A stretch of 64,000 bases of DNA from contig NZ_MDDP01000006.1 in the NCBI RefSeq assembly GCF_001999725.1, positions 86,099 through 150,098 of the forward strand, written 5' to 3'. Source of the stretch: Cellulophaga omnivescoria (GTDB lineage Bacteria; Bacteroidota; Bacteroidia; Flavobacteriales; Flavobacteriaceae). The notes beneath the pieces are model-generated. The model made no database searches and had not been told where the DNA came from. It saw only the letters and a list, made by a program, of their open reading frames with translations. Below are positions 46,096 to 56,022 of this stretch, piece after piece. How positions within the stretch are numbered: position 1 is the first letter of the stretch; the number at the start of each line of letters is the position of its first letter. The position numbers and the translations under genes are program-made.

Positions 46096-48354
46096 TTATT
46101 TAAAAACATCGGTATATTTAACCGTAACCTTTCTAAGGTTTTCAGATAAAGTTTTAAGCCAAATTAATTGGTTACTTATTAAATGTGATTCTTGTAAATT
46201 AAGTAGCGTGTCTTTATCTATTTCAGTTTTTCCGGCTTTAATATCTTTATCTCTAGCCAATGCTAAAGCATCAAAATCTTTTATAAGTTTTTGTTGCGCT
46301 TTATTTACGTGTGGTTCTTCTTCATCTGCAGTAAAATTTACTTGCTCTAAAATTAAAGCAGAATTTTTTAGAGAGTTATTTATGCTGTGTACTATAATGT
46401 CAAACTCCTTAGAAGCAGGTGTAGTTTTGTGGTTTAAAATATAACTACCTACAGATGCTATTGCAGATAACATTGTGTGGTTTAAGGTAACAATATCATA
46501 AATTAAAACAGATTGTTTTTGCTTAGACTTAGGATCTTGTGTTAATCTTTGAAAAGCAGCATTTAAATTGCTCATTGCTAAAAAAGCTTCTTTTCTGTAC
46601 ACTTTATATTCTAATGAATTACTTTCTTTATTATGATACAATTTTTTAGTAGCCTCTAAGTAATCTCTATTACTAAGTATAACCTTTAAAATAACGGTAT
46701 CTAAATTTTTATACTCCCAGCTAGGGAAAACAATATAGTTTGCCAACAATGCAATGCCGGCTCCTATAATAGTATCTATTACGCGGTACTGAATTACGGA
46801 AAATGCATTAGGGTCTAACAAAGCATACACAAAAACAATGTTTAAGGTAATAAATGCCGCACCAGCTTTGTAACTTTGTTGTATTAATGAAAAAGCAAAA
46901 GTTAAAGATAACACTGCCAAAACCATATAAATAATGGTGTTTTGTGTAATAAGTACAATTATTGTGGCAATTATAGCGCCAATAATAGTACCAATTATAC
47001 GGTTTTTAGAGCGTTCTTTAGTTAAACCGTAATTTGGTCTCATAATTACAATAATGGTAAGCACAATCCAATAAGCATTTTTAATGTCTAATACACTACC
47101 AATTGCAAATCCAAATATAATAGCTAATGATAGTCTTAGTGCGTGCCTTAGCATAGGAGACTTTAAACTAAAGTGTTGTAAAAGAATATTAAACTTATAC
47201 TCTTGTAATGTTAAAAACTGTTTAGACTCCTGTGTTTTTAATAAAACTTTAGATACGTTTTCTGAGTTGTTTAAAACACGTCTAATAGCCTTAATTTCTG
47301 CTAAAAGTTGTTTTTGATAATCGTGTAAGTTGCGCAGAGTTATTGCCCCATCTCTAGCTTTTGGGAGCTTAATTTCATCTACATATGCATTAATTGATTT
47401 ATTACACTCTTTAAGTGTTTTATTTAAAGAAGAAATTTCTGGTAATTTTCCTTTTTTTAGAAGTAGTTCTGATAAAGCAATAAGGTGATTTCCCATTACT
47501 TTATTCATTTTTTTAAAAGATTTTAAGTGATGCTTTTGAAGCTCAAAAAGAGAATCTATTTTAGAATAATCTAAGTTATTGGCAAGAGCAAGCTCAAAAA
47601 CATCTACCAATGAAATAAAAATAAGTAGTCTTTTTTCATTAGATAAAGATCTACCAGATCGTTTGCGGTCTTTTAATAGAAGTTCCCTTAAAGTTTCGTG
47701 TTTTTCGCTAATTTGTGTTTGTATAACAAGTGCCTTTGTAGAGAATTTATCTCTTTTTGTAGGCTTAGTTAAAAGTTTAGCTCTAATTTTTAAGTACTTG
47801 CCGGTTAGGGCAGAGGTGTCAGACAATAGCTGGTCTACATCTTTTTTTGGAGAAATCCACCCAGATATTAAAGAAACTACCAAATACCATAAGCCACCAA
47901 TACCTAATAATGCTATGTGTTGCCAAATTTCTGTGGCTTCTGTTTTTTTTACGGCCAATGCCAATACAATGGCTAACAAACCAGAAAAAGAAACCAAAGA
48001 GGCTCTAAAACCATAAGCAGAAATTAGGGCTATTATAAAACTTAAAATTGCTATAGCTATAAGTAGCAATGTAAAAATAGGCTTGCTAAAAAGGATTAGT
48101 ATGGTAACAATTAAAGTTAGAGCAATACTAATTAAAATACCATTAATTTTGCGTTTTAGGCTTCCAGGAACATCACTTGGAGCATTTAAAAAAGCACCCA
48201 AAACTATAGAAGGCGCATACTCCAGTAGTCCTATTAAATAAAAAAAGGCTAACGGAATAACAACAGATATAGTAAGTACAATACCTCTATAAAAGCTAGA
48301 TCCCTTTAAAAAGAGTTCTATAGTTTTTAAATACGTTGTAATTTTCTTTTGCAT
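46096..48354 (-). CDS. FUSC-family inner-membrane protein (YccS/YhfK-like)
   Basis: 752 residues built as two hydrophobic blocks, each of about six membrane segments (about 20-170 and 400-535), each followed by a long cytoplasmic helical part, as in FUSC/aromatic-acid exporter proteins (RPNYGLTKERSKNRIIGTIIGA is the second block's signature in part). The ATG at 48354 is preferred over a TTG at 48363. Probably exports aromatic or amphipathic compounds; this is inferred from the family. Confidence 0.85.
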   Translation of the reverse strand: MQKKITTYLKTIELFLKGSSFYRGIVLTISVVIPLAFFYLIGLLEYAPSIVLGAFLNAPSDVPGSLKRKINGILISIALTLIVTILILFSKPIFTLLLIAIAILSFIIALISAYGFRASLVSFSGLLAIVLALAVKKTEATEIWQHIALLGIGGLWYLVVSLISGWISPKKDVDQLLSDTSALTGKYLKIRAKLLTKPTKRDKFSTKALVIQTQISEKHETLRELLLKDRKRSGRSLSNEKRLLIFISLVDVFELALANNLDYSKIDSLFELQKHHLKSFKKMNKVMGNHLIALSELLLKKGKLPEISSLNKTLKECNKSINAYVDEIKLPKARDGAITLRNLHDYQKQLLAEIKAIRRVLNNSENVSKVLLKTQESKQFLTLQEYKFNILLQHFSLKSPMLRHALRLSLAIIFGFAIGSVLDIKNAYWIVLTIIVIMRPNYGLTKERSKNRIIGTIIGAIIATIIVLITQNTIIYMVLAVLSLTFAFSLIQQSYKAGAAFITLNIVFVYALLDPNAFSVIQYRVIDTIIGAGIALLANYIVFPSWEYKNLDTVILKVILSNRDYLEATKKLYHNKESNSLEYKVYRKEAFLAMSNLNAAFQRLTQDPKSKQKQSVLIYDIVTLNHTMLSAIASVGSYILNHKTTPASKEFDIIVHSINNSLKNSALILEQVNFTADEEEPHVNKAQQKLIKDFDALALARDKDIKAGKTEIDKDTLLNLQESHLISNQLIWLKTLSENLRKVTVKYTDVFK

Positions 48355-48458
48355 TAATAGCAAAGATAGTCTAATTGTTTTTTAGCTATTTTACTCTTAA
48401 TGTTAATTAAAAAGCAACTAATTATTAGGTTTTACAACGCTTAATTAGGAGTATTTAA

Positions 48459-49214
48459 TTAAGAATTTTGTTCTTTGGTTTTTCTAGACTCTCTAATTAA
48501 TGCGCCTGCCAATACTGTAGTAGCGTCTATAATTAAACTATCTTCAATTTTGGTATCCTGTATAGCAAGCGGAATTTCTGTACAACCTAATATAACAGCC
48601 TGCGCACCTTTTCTGGATAAGTAAGTTGCAGCCATATTAAGGTTTTCTTTGGCTTTTTTATTTACAGGATTAGAAAAAGCTTTTATACCATAGTTGGCAT
48701 CATATATAGAAGGATGAACAAACAAATTTTGAATGTCTTCTGAAGGTTGAATCACCTCTATATTATATTTAGCTAAAACATCTGGGTATACTTTTGCTAA
48801 AATAGTACCAGTTGTACCTAAAACACCAACTTTTTTTATTTCTGGATGTTTTGTAGCTATATACAACCCAACTTCTTCTATAAGATTTACTAGCACACAA
48901 GATTCTGGTATGCTTTTTTCTATTAAATTAAAAATTGGTTTAGCGTGTGCTGTATTACAAGGAATTGCAATAATATTAGAACCACTAGCTATAAGTGTAG
49001 CTATAATTTCTGATATGGCTATACCAGGATTTACAGTAGTTTCACCTAACAAATATTTTGTACGGTCTATTATTTTGTGTGGTACAGACAACATAGAAAC
49101 CGGTAAATGTTCTTGGTCAGATTTTGCTTCTGTTAAATCGTACACCTTTTTAATTAAGTCTATACCTGCGTAACTGCCTACACCGCCTACAATACCAATT
49201 GTTTTATTAATCAT
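48459..49214 (-). CDS. Aspartate/glutamate racemase family protein
   Basis: 251 residues with the start IGIVGGVGSYAGIDL, the first catalytic Cys in IPCNTAHA and the second in LGCTEIPLA, as in cofactor-independent Asp/Glu racemases. Likely aspartate racemase; hydantoin racemase-like activity is possible. It is 59 nt after the dehalogenase-like gene. Confidence 0.87.
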   Translation of the reverse strand: MINKTIGIVGGVGSYAGIDLIKKVYDLTEAKSDQEHLPVSMLSVPHKIIDRTKYLLGETTVNPGIAISEIIATLIASGSNIIAIPCNTAHAKPIFNLIEKSIPESCVLVNLIEEVGLYIATKHPEIKKVGVLGTTGTILAKVYPDVLAKYNIEVIQPSEDIQNLFVHPSIYDANYGIKAFSNPVNKKAKENLNMAATYLSRKGAQAVILGCTEIPLAIQDTKIEDSLIIDATTVLAGALIRESRKTKEQNS

Positions 49215-49273
49215 AGCTAAAAAATTAAGAGTGTAAATAACAGTAATATTTACTGTACTAGTTCTAAAAAAAA

Positions 49274-49942
49274 CTATAAATTTTTAGCCAAATCTGTTAA
49301 CTTATGTATAGTGGCTGTAGGTGTAATTCCCCAAGGATCCATAATAGCATCTGGTGTACGTTGCACCCAAGCAGAGTGCATACCAAACATTTTAGAGCCA
49401 ATAACATCAAAGTTATTACTAGATATTAACCAACTTTCTTCCTTTTTAGCATTGGTACTTTCTAAAAAATAGTCATATACAATAGGACTAGGCTTAAATA
49501 TTTTTACGTGTTCAACACTAATTATAGCTTCAAAATAATTAAAAATATTGGCTGTTTTCAGTAATTTGGTAACGGCTTCTTTACTACCATTAGAAAAAGC
49601 AAATAATCTGTGTCCTGCAGTTTTTAAATCTATCAATGCATCTTTAACATCATCAAAGGCGGGTAACACAGTATATTCATTTAAAAGAGCCTCTTTTTGC
49701 TCGCAGCTTAAAGTAATTTTAAATTTTTTACATGCAAAATTTAAGGCATTGTCTGTACATACAGAAAAATCTGTGTACTTATCCATTAAACCTCTTCTAA
49801 ATGAATACTCTAATTGCTTATCTCGCCAAGTATCCATAAATGGTTTGGCGGTATCTTTCCCCAATAGTTTTTCTAAAGATACAAGCACTGCAGAGGTATT
49901 AATAAGTGTGCCATATACATCAAATGCTAAAGTATACTTCAT
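49274..49942 (-). CDS. Haloacid dehalogenase type II-like hydrolase
   Basis: 222-residue cytoplasmic HAD protein: nucleophile in FDVYGTLINT, cap domain (about 15-95), motif II FSNGS and motif IV near SSNNFDVIGSKMFG, the L-2-haloacid dehalogenase pattern. It would hydrolyse small 2-haloacids, or related phosphates. It lies 7 nt from the MRJP-like gene in a probable operon of five genes. Confidence 0.85.
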   Translation of the reverse strand: MKYTLAFDVYGTLINTSAVLVSLEKLLGKDTAKPFMDTWRDKQLEYSFRRGLMDKYTDFSVCTDNALNFACKKFKITLSCEQKEALLNEYTVLPAFDDVKDALIDLKTAGHRLFAFSNGSKEAVTKLLKTANIFNYFEAIISVEHVKIFKPSPIVYDYFLESTNAKKEESWLISSNNFDVIGSKMFGMHSAWVQRTPDAIMDPWGITPTATIHKLTDLAKNL

Positions 49943-49949
49943 ATCTTTT

Positions 49950-51029
49950 TTATTGGTGTAATTCTATTTTATAAACTGTAAAATTCATTGCAGATATATC
50001 TGCACTAACTTCATTAATTCTAGAATTGGTATAGTATAAATAGTTATTATAAATACTAAATGTGTCTGCCCATTTTACATCTTCCCCCTCTATTAAAATA
50101 TGTACACTACCATCTGGTTTCCGATACATAATTTTATCATTTTCTAAATCAGCATAATACAAATAGCCTTTTTTGTCAAAAATCATTCCGTCTGGAGCGC
50201 TAGTTTTGGCTTCAAAAGTGACTTCTTTTTCTAAAGCTACACTATCTTTTAAAATTAGTGCAGCAGTTGGTATGCTGTACAAACTATAACCAGTAAGAGC
50301 GTGGTAATATAATTTATCATTTATAGTATCTAGAGCAATGCCATCAGAATGTACCGTATTTGTCCATTTTTTAGAGTTAAAGGTCAAAAAATTTACTTCT
50401 GCTTTTGTAGAAGAATGATTGTCTAAAACTCTTGTAAATTTTTCTGTTTTTAAATCTAAAATTACTAAGCCAGGGTTTCCAGAATCTGTAAAGTATATTT
50501 TATTTTTTTTATGATCTATTCTTAAATCATTTATGTAAGAGTTAGGGTGATAAGTGCCTTTTTGTAAAATATAGGTATGCTCTAAATTTTTGGTGTTTAC
50601 ATTAAACACAAATACTCTTGGCGCATCTAATACCTCTTGAAAAAGTGGACTTCTGGTATCTAAAACATATAAAAGATTGTTATAAGCAACAACAGACTGT
50701 ACACCCACAAATTTGTTAGGAGAAACTACATCTCCAACCTCCCAAGAATTCCATTCTTTGTTAGGAAAAGGTAGGTTGTTATTATTTACAACTTCTAGTA
50801 CAGAACTGTTTACACCTTTTCTCCATCTGGGAAAGTTTACAAAAATACGCCCCTTGTTACTTACCGTAACACCAGTAACTTGTTGTCCTTTAAAAGAGGC
50901 AACTTTAATAGGTGTGTTAACAGTAGTATTGGCTGTGTTTAATAAACTATCATTGGTGGTATTAGATTTTTTTTCTTTACAGGATATAAATAAAATACAA
51001 ATTACAATTATGTAGCTTAGTTTTTTCAT
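49950..51029 (-). CDS. SMP-30 / major royal jelly-like beta-propeller lipoprotein
   Basis: 359 residues with lipid Cys C17 (LFISCKEK) and a propeller similar to major royal jelly/yellow proteins (GRIFVNFPRWRKGVNSSV, YINDLRIDHKKNKIYFTDSG in part, SAPDGMIFDKKGYLYYADLE in part). SMP-30 relatives hydrolyse lactones. It sits 3 nt after the DsbA-like gene, so all are probably cotranscribed. Confidence 0.82.
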   Translation of the reverse strand: MKKLSYIIVICILFISCKEKKSNTTNDSLLNTANTTVNTPIKVASFKGQQVTGVTVSNKGRIFVNFPRWRKGVNSSVLEVVNNNNLPFPNKEWNSWEVGDVVSPNKFVGVQSVVAYNNLLYVLDTRSPLFQEVLDAPRVFVFNVNTKNLEHTYILQKGTYHPNSYINDLRIDHKKNKIYFTDSGNPGLVILDLKTEKFTRVLDNHSSTKAEVNFLTFNSKKWTNTVHSDGIALDTINDKLYYHALTGYSLYSIPTAALILKDSVALEKEVTFEAKTSAPDGMIFDKKGYLYYADLENDKIMYRKPDGSVHILIEGEDVKWADTFSIYNNYLYYTNSRINEVSADISAMNFTVYKIELHQ

Positions 51030-51032
51030 TGT

Positions 51033-51677
51033 TTAAGATTCTAATAATTCATTTAATACTTGTTTATAAACAGCTACAGGTTGCGCACCTGTTAATGCAC
51101 TTTTGCGGTTAAAAACTACTGTAGGTACAGAGTTTACCCCTAAACTTTTCCAGTAATTTTCCTCAGACCTAACCTTGGTTCTTAACTCTTCATTATCTAA
51201 TAAAGTAAAAGCTTTTGTAGCGCTTAAGCCAACAGCTTCTAGTTCTTGTTTAAGAATGTCTCTGTTAGATACATCTTTGCGTTCGCCAAAAAATGCATTC
51301 ATTAAACGCATTTTTAATTCAGTTTGTTTGCCATTGGTCTTTGCATAATCTAACAATACATGTGCATTAAAAGTATTTGCCATACGCATACCCTTAAAAT
51401 AATCAAACTTAAAACCAAGTTCCGCCCCAAAATCTGTCATACGCTCCTGTGACTCTTTCTGCTGTTCTGGTGTAGAGCCATATTTTTCTGTAATATGTTC
51501 TTCTACATCCTGACCTTGAGCAGGCATATTTGGGTTTAACTCAAAAGGTTGCCATTCTATTTCTATCTTATCTGCAATATCTAGTTCTTTTATTGCTTGT
51601 TCTAGACGTTTGTATCCAATGACGCACCAAGGGCAAACCACATCAGAAACAAGATCTATTTTTATCTTTTTACTCAT
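51033..51677 (-). CDS. DsbA-family oxidoreductase, FrnE-like
   Basis: 214-residue cytoplasmic thioredoxin-fold protein with the active site CPWC (SDVVCPWCVIGYKR) and an inserted helical domain. The family includes FrnE and 2-hydroxychromene-2-carboxylate isomerase relatives. It is 3 nt after the EthD-like gene, pointing to thiol- or quinone-linked stress handling. Confidence 0.9.
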   Translation of the reverse strand: MSKKIKIDLVSDVVCPWCVIGYKRLEQAIKELDIADKIEIEWQPFELNPNMPAQGQDVEEHITEKYGSTPEQQKESQERMTDFGAELGFKFDYFKGMRMANTFNAHVLLDYAKTNGKQTELKMRLMNAFFGERKDVSNRDILKQELEAVGLSATKAFTLLDNEELRTKVRSEENYWKSLGVNSVPTVVFNRKSALTGAQPVAVYKQVLNELLES

Positions 51678-51680
51678 AAT

Positions 51681-51995
51681 TTAAAATGTAACCAGTTCAC
51701 TAATTTGTAATTCTCCTTGTACATTGCTGTAGTTTTTTACATCATCTGCAAAAGTTTTAGCGTGCGGGCCAAAAGACTCTTGGAAAGTCTCAATACTATC
51801 AAACTTTAAATGTGCAATTGCTACATAAGGAGCAGGTTCACCAGGAACTCTGCTAGCTATACCTAAGTCTAGTTCTAAATCTTTTAATGCGCTACCAACA
51901 GCTTTTGAAACCATAGGCAAGTGTGTGTTTTTATAATATTCTGTATCAAACTGTACATTTTTAGTGTTTGGATACATTACAGATACTTTTATCAT
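51681..51995 (-). CDS. EthD-family protein
   Basis: 104-residue dimeric alpha/beta-barrel fold: MIKVSVMYPN, YYKNTHLPMVSKAVG, GPHAKTFADDVKNYSN, as in EthD proteins. It is the first gene of the operon toward 48459. EthD proteins often accompany redox enzymes; the exact role is unknown. Confidence 0.87.
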   Translation of the reverse strand: MIKVSVMYPNTKNVQFDTEYYKNTHLPMVSKAVGSALKDLELDLGIASRVPGEPAPYVAIAHLKFDSIETFQESFGPHAKTFADDVKNYSNVQGELQISELVTF

Positions 51996-52100
51996 AATTT
52001 TTTATTTGTTTTAAGCACTAAAAAAGTGTTGCACATAAAATTACGAATTGTAAATATGTGCGCATACTTATTTGTGTTTTCTTTAAGTTTATTTTAAAAA

Positions 52101-52131
52101 AAAAAACCTTCCGTGGGGGAAACAGAAGGTT
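52101..52131 (-). terminator. Terminator after carboxymuconolactone decarboxylase-like gene
   Basis: AACCTTC (52105-52111) and GAAGGTT (52125-52131) form a stem that, read on the minus strand, runs into a long U-tract. It lies about 50 nt past the 52183 stop. Confidence 0.78.
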
Positions 52132-52182
52132 AAACGTCGCTATCTTCTTCATTCTAAAAAAACAACATATTGCGACAATTTT

Positions 52183-52734
52183 TTATTTTTTAGACCAAGC
52201 AAATTTTTGGAAAGCTTCATCTACAGGTGTATTAGCAATGTGGTTTGTGTAATTGCTAATTACTTTTTGAGATAGTCCTAAAATTATTTCTAATACTTGT
52301 TGCTCACCATACCCAGCAGCATAAAAAGCTTCTAAATCTTCTTTAGATACATTACCACGATTGCGTGTTATAGCTAATGTTATAGTACGTAATGCTTCTA
52401 GTTTAGCATCTGCAAGAGGAGTCTCATCGCGTAAAGCATCAATAATTGCATCATCAACCTTCATCATTTTTGCAATACCTGTATGTGCAGGCACACAGTA
52501 ATGGCAAGCGTGTTCTACATTAATTGTTTGCCAAACAACAGTAAGTTCTTCATTATTAAAAGATGTTTCTGTAAATAGTTGGTGTAGCTCTTGGTATGCT
52601 TTTAATAACCCAGGAGCTCCTGCTAAAACACCGTGTAAACCAGGAATCATTCCGTAGGCTTTGTTAGATGCTTCTAATAATGGTTTTGCAGCTTCTGGCG
52701 CAGACTCAATGTTGTGTACTTTTAAAGTTGTCAT
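52183..52734 (-). CDS. Carboxymuconolactone decarboxylase / AhpD-like protein
   Basis: 183-residue helical protein with the AhpD-type redox motif ACHYCVPAH (CxxC plus His), so probably a peroxidase-type or alkyl-hydroperoxide reductase-related protein rather than a decarboxylase. It lies downstream of a TetR regulator that may control it and the neighbouring DsbA/EthD genes. Confidence 0.87.
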   Translation of the reverse strand: MTTLKVHNIESAPEAAKPLLEASNKAYGMIPGLHGVLAGAPGLLKAYQELHQLFTETSFNNEELTVVWQTINVEHACHYCVPAHTGIAKMMKVDDAIIDALRDETPLADAKLEALRTITLAITRNRGNVSKEDLEAFYAAGYGEQQVLEIILGLSQKVISNYTNHIANTPVDEAFQKFAWSKK

Positions 52735-52811
52735 AATTTTTAATTTTATGTTATTAATTTTTGTTTGAATTTAAATCTAAGCGTTTGCTTAGTTATCTTA
52801 TAAAAAAAATG

Positions 52812-53375
52812 TTACAGGTTTGTAAATGTAACTTCTATTATATTATCTAGTTGCTCTTTGGTAAACATTTTAGAAGCTATAGATAGCCCTAAAATAGCAT
52901 TCATTAAATAATCTGCTTGCTGCTGCACCAAAGAATTACTCTTTTTGTCGTCTTGTTTTAAATTACTTACAAATAAATCTCTAATTTCATTTGCAAATTT
53001 CTTTAACTCTACCATTACCTCAGGTTCTTCCTCTTCTTTAACCTCATTTACTGTATTGGTTACAAGGCAACCTTTGCGTATTTGTCCTTCTGTAGAAAAC
53101 GTTATAAAATTGTAAAAATATTCCTTTATACCAACAACACCATTGTTAGAGTTTTTTAGCTTATCTTTTATACTATTTAACTGCTTTTTGTAATACTTAA
53201 CGCTTTCTAAAAAAACTCCTTGCTTATTTTTAAAGCTAGCGTAAATAGAGAATTGGTTTATACCCATTTCTTTTTCTAACATACGAACAGTAGTAGCCTC
53301 ATAGCCATTACGCCAAAAAAGGCTCATTGCTTTTTTAATTACTTCTTCTTCGTTATATTGTTTTTTACGTGCCAT
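52812..53375 (-). CDS. TetR-family repressor
   Basis: 187 residues with an N-terminal helix-turn-helix (about 10-50; MARKKQYNEEEVIKKAM, GYEATTVRMLEKEMGINQFS in part) and a C-terminal ligand domain. ATG at 53375 starts at the usual position. It is 77 nt upstream of the AhpD-like gene on the same strand. Confidence 0.87.
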   Translation of the reverse strand: MARKKQYNEEEVIKKAMSLFWRNGYEATTVRMLEKEMGINQFSIYASFKNKQGVFLESVKYYKKQLNSIKDKLKNSNNGVVGIKEYFYNFITFSTEGQIRKGCLVTNTVNEVKEEEEPEVMVELKKFANEIRDLFVSNLKQDDKKSNSLVQQQADYLMNAILGLSIASKMFTKEQLDNIIEVTFTNL

Positions 53376-53475
53376 TATTAAATAACTACAGTGCAAAACT
53401 AAGCACTTGCTTTGTTATGAAAAAATATTTAAGATTATTTAACACAAAATCAAGATAAATGATTGTTTAAAGGCT

Positions 53476-54366
53476 TTAATTATCAATATAAACGGGTTTT
53501 ATTATTGGTATTTCTTTAATAAAACAGTTTGTAGTGTCTTGCTTTTTTAAAAATAGAGGTGTAAAGTTTTTTAATTTACTTGTAAGCTGTTTTTTAGTAA
53601 TAGTTGTATTGTATGAGGTAAAATAGAATAGGTGAGTTGTATCTTTTAAATTAATTCTGGGGCCCATAATAAGTTTTAGCCCAGATTCAATTTTTTTATT
53701 TTGTAGCTCTGTTTCTGAAAAAATAATTTTTCCTGACTGTAGGCTGTCTAGCTCGCTTATTTTTTGCTCTTTAGATTTAAAAACAGAAATATAGTTTTTT
53801 CTTGTATTTATTAAATTGGCTAATTGTTCTTTTTCTTTTTGGTTGTAATAATAACTAGAGTAGGTGATATAAGTTGTTTCTTGCTTTGTATTAACAATGT
53901 TTTTAATAAAGAAATTAGTCTTACTAGTTGTTAAAATAACTTTAAAGCCCAGGGAGTCTCTATTGTCTAAAAAATTATTTAACTCATTAGTTATTTCAGT
54001 GTTTTTACTAATTACAGTCTGAAAATCATAGCTATCAAAAACATCATAGTTTAAATTGGGTTTAATTATAGCTTCTACATTACTAGTGTCATTGGTATAG
54101 ATAAACAAACTAGGGTTTTTAGAGATAACACTATCTGTATATCGCCTAAGTTCCATAACTGCTTTGTTGTGTTTATCTATAGACTCATTTACTTCAGACT
54201 CGTCTCCTCCGTAATGAATGTTTTGAAATTCTTTATTTTGTTTGTAATTCTGAATAATTCCAGGTCCAAACCATTGGAATAAATAGAATAATATTACACC
54301 ACCAATTATTGCAGTTTTTAATAAGAGGTATTTTATATTGTCTTTATTTTGGTTTTCCTGTTGCAT
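53476..54366 (-). CDS. Single-pass membrane protein, unknown
   Basis: 296 residues with one N-terminal membrane segment (about 16-36, LLLKTAIIGGVILFYLFQWF) and a polar, probably periplasmic, remainder rich in Lys, Asn, Thr and Tyr. ATG at 54366 is preferred over an upstream TTG. No family recognised. Confidence 0.7.
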   Translation of the reverse strand: MQQENQNKDNIKYLLLKTAIIGGVILFYLFQWFGPGIIQNYKQNKEFQNIHYGGDESEVNESIDKHNKAVMELRRYTDSVISKNPSLFIYTNDTSNVEAIIKPNLNYDVFDSYDFQTVISKNTEITNELNNFLDNRDSLGFKVILTTSKTNFFIKNIVNTKQETTYITYSSYYYNQKEKEQLANLINTRKNYISVFKSKEQKISELDSLQSGKIIFSETELQNKKIESGLKLIMGPRINLKDTTHLFYFTSYNTTITKKQLTSKLKNFTPLFLKKQDTTNCFIKEIPIIKPVYIDN

Positions 54367-54486
54367 ATTATTTTTTTTATAATACCCCAAAGATAACCCG
54401 CATCTAAAGCAATAAAACCACTGTTTACAGCTAAATATAATATCCGTAAAACAGGTTAATAATATAAATGTAACGCTTTAATTTTT

Positions 54487-55323
54487 TTAAAAAGTACCTA
54501 CAATACCAATTTGACTACCAGAAAATTTTAAATTCCAAGTAACTAGTTTTGGTTTAATTGGGTAGTCATATAACTTTTCTTTAAACAAAAATTTATCAAT
54601 ACCATCTACAACAAAAATGCTAAAAGCAGCACCAAAGGCAACATCACTTAGCCAATGAGATCCGTTTACCATTCTAGAAATTGCTGGTACACTACCAACA
54701 GTATAAATACCAATTTTTGCCCAAGTATTATCAAACTGTTTAGCAACAGAATGTGCTACCGTCATTCCTAAAACGGTATGTCCAGATGGAAAAGAAAAGT
54801 ATTCTTCTGTACCCTCAAAAGGTTTAAAAGTATATGGGTCTTTACCAGAATATGGCCTTGCGCGCCCAAAAGCAGAACGTGCCATAATTTGTAAATATCC
54901 AGCAGTAATAGAAGATGATATTATTAAAACACCTGTTTTACGTACTTGTTCGTTTTTAGTAAATAAGCCAACACCGTAAACACTTGCATTTAACGCAAAA
55001 TAGTATTGTGGCTTGGCAAAGTAAAAACCAAATTCTTTTACAGCGTGTGGTAAGTGTGGTTCTTGATTTATAAAAAAGTCGCTTGTTTGTCTATCTGCTG
55101 CAGCAATAATAGCCGTACCAACAAATAAACTACCAAACTTTGCAAAATCTTTACCTTTCCAATGTAGAGGTCTAGTTACCGAGTGTTTTATGCCACGCCA
55201 TGATGAGTTGGCATCGTACTTAAAAGTTTTCCAGATAGTTGTACTATCTGTAGGTTTATTTAATTGCTGAGCAGAACCAGTAAACGAACATAAAAGTAAC
55301 AATAGTATAAAACCTAAACGCAT
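54487..55323 (-). CDS. PAP2-family phosphatase
   Basis: 278 residues with a signal peptide (ending GSAQQ), several hydrophobic segments and the three phosphatase motifs: FGRARPYSG, FPSGHT and SRMVNGSHWLSDVAFG. Could dephosphorylate undecaprenyl pyrophosphate or phosphatidate. Monocistronic. Confidence 0.88.
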   Translation of the reverse strand: MRLGFILLLLLCSFTGSAQQLNKPTDSTTIWKTFKYDANSSWRGIKHSVTRPLHWKGKDFAKFGSLFVGTAIIAAADRQTSDFFINQEPHLPHAVKEFGFYFAKPQYYFALNASVYGVGLFTKNEQVRKTGVLIISSSITAGYLQIMARSAFGRARPYSGKDPYTFKPFEGTEEYFSFPSGHTVLGMTVAHSVAKQFDNTWAKIGIYTVGSVPAISRMVNGSHWLSDVAFGAAFSIFVVDGIDKFLFKEKLYDYPIKPKLVTWNLKFSGSQIGIVGTF

Positions 55324-55485
55324 AACTTGTGGTTTTTGTAATAGTTAATAATACTAATTTATGCATTAAAATTACCTTTGTAATCTGCTGTATTAGTATA
55401 GAATTAGCCAGCGAAATTAGCACTATATATTTATAGAAACAATGTAATTTGTTTAATTTATTAAGTTTAGAGGCTTTTTAAACGC

Positions 55486-56007
55486 TTAATTGTTACTTAT
55501 TTTAAAAAGTAACAACACTTCATCATCATTAGGTAAGGTTGTGGTTCCTATTAATTTAAAACCTAATTTTACTAGTAAATTTTGAGAACTGCTATTATCT
55601 TTAGTGGTAATAGCACTAATTTCTTTTAAATTAAATGTAGAAAAAGCATTATGTTTTAGAGTATTGGCAGCTTCATAAGCATACCCTTTTCTTTCATATT
55701 CTTCTAAAAAAGCAAAACCTATATCTATACCCTCTAAACCATCTCTGTTATACAAGCCACAAGAGCCAATTTTAACGTTGTCTTCCTTTCTAATAACGGT
55801 ATAGTTAGAGAAGCCTAATTGGTAAAGCTGAGGTAGCATTTTTTCCTTTATATACGTTTGAGCATCAGAAATATTAGTTACGTTTCGGTTACCAATGTAT
55901 TGCAACCATTTAGGAGAATTTAAAAGTTGAAAAATAAATTTAGCATCTTCTTCTGTAGTAGGTTTAATGTATAACCTGTCTGTTTCAAATGCCCTATAAT
56001 TTTTCAT
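55486..56007 (-). CDS. GNAT acetyltransferase, RimJ/RimL type
   Basis: 173 residues: TDRLYIKPTTEEDAKFIFQL, GFAFLEEYERKGYAYEA (acetyl-CoA loop) and SQNLLVKLGFKL, typical of RimJ/RimL-like N-acetyltransferases. Substrate unknown. Confidence 0.87.
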   Translation of the reverse strand: MKNYRAFETDRLYIKPTTEEDAKFIFQLLNSPKWLQYIGNRNVTNISDAQTYIKEKMLPQLYQLGFSNYTVIRKEDNVKIGSCGLYNRDGLEGIDIGFAFLEEYERKGYAYEAANTLKHNAFSTFNLKEISAITTKDNSSSQNLLVKLGFKLIGTTTLPNDDEVLLLFKISNN

Positions 56008-56022
56008 CTTTTAGCAACTGTT

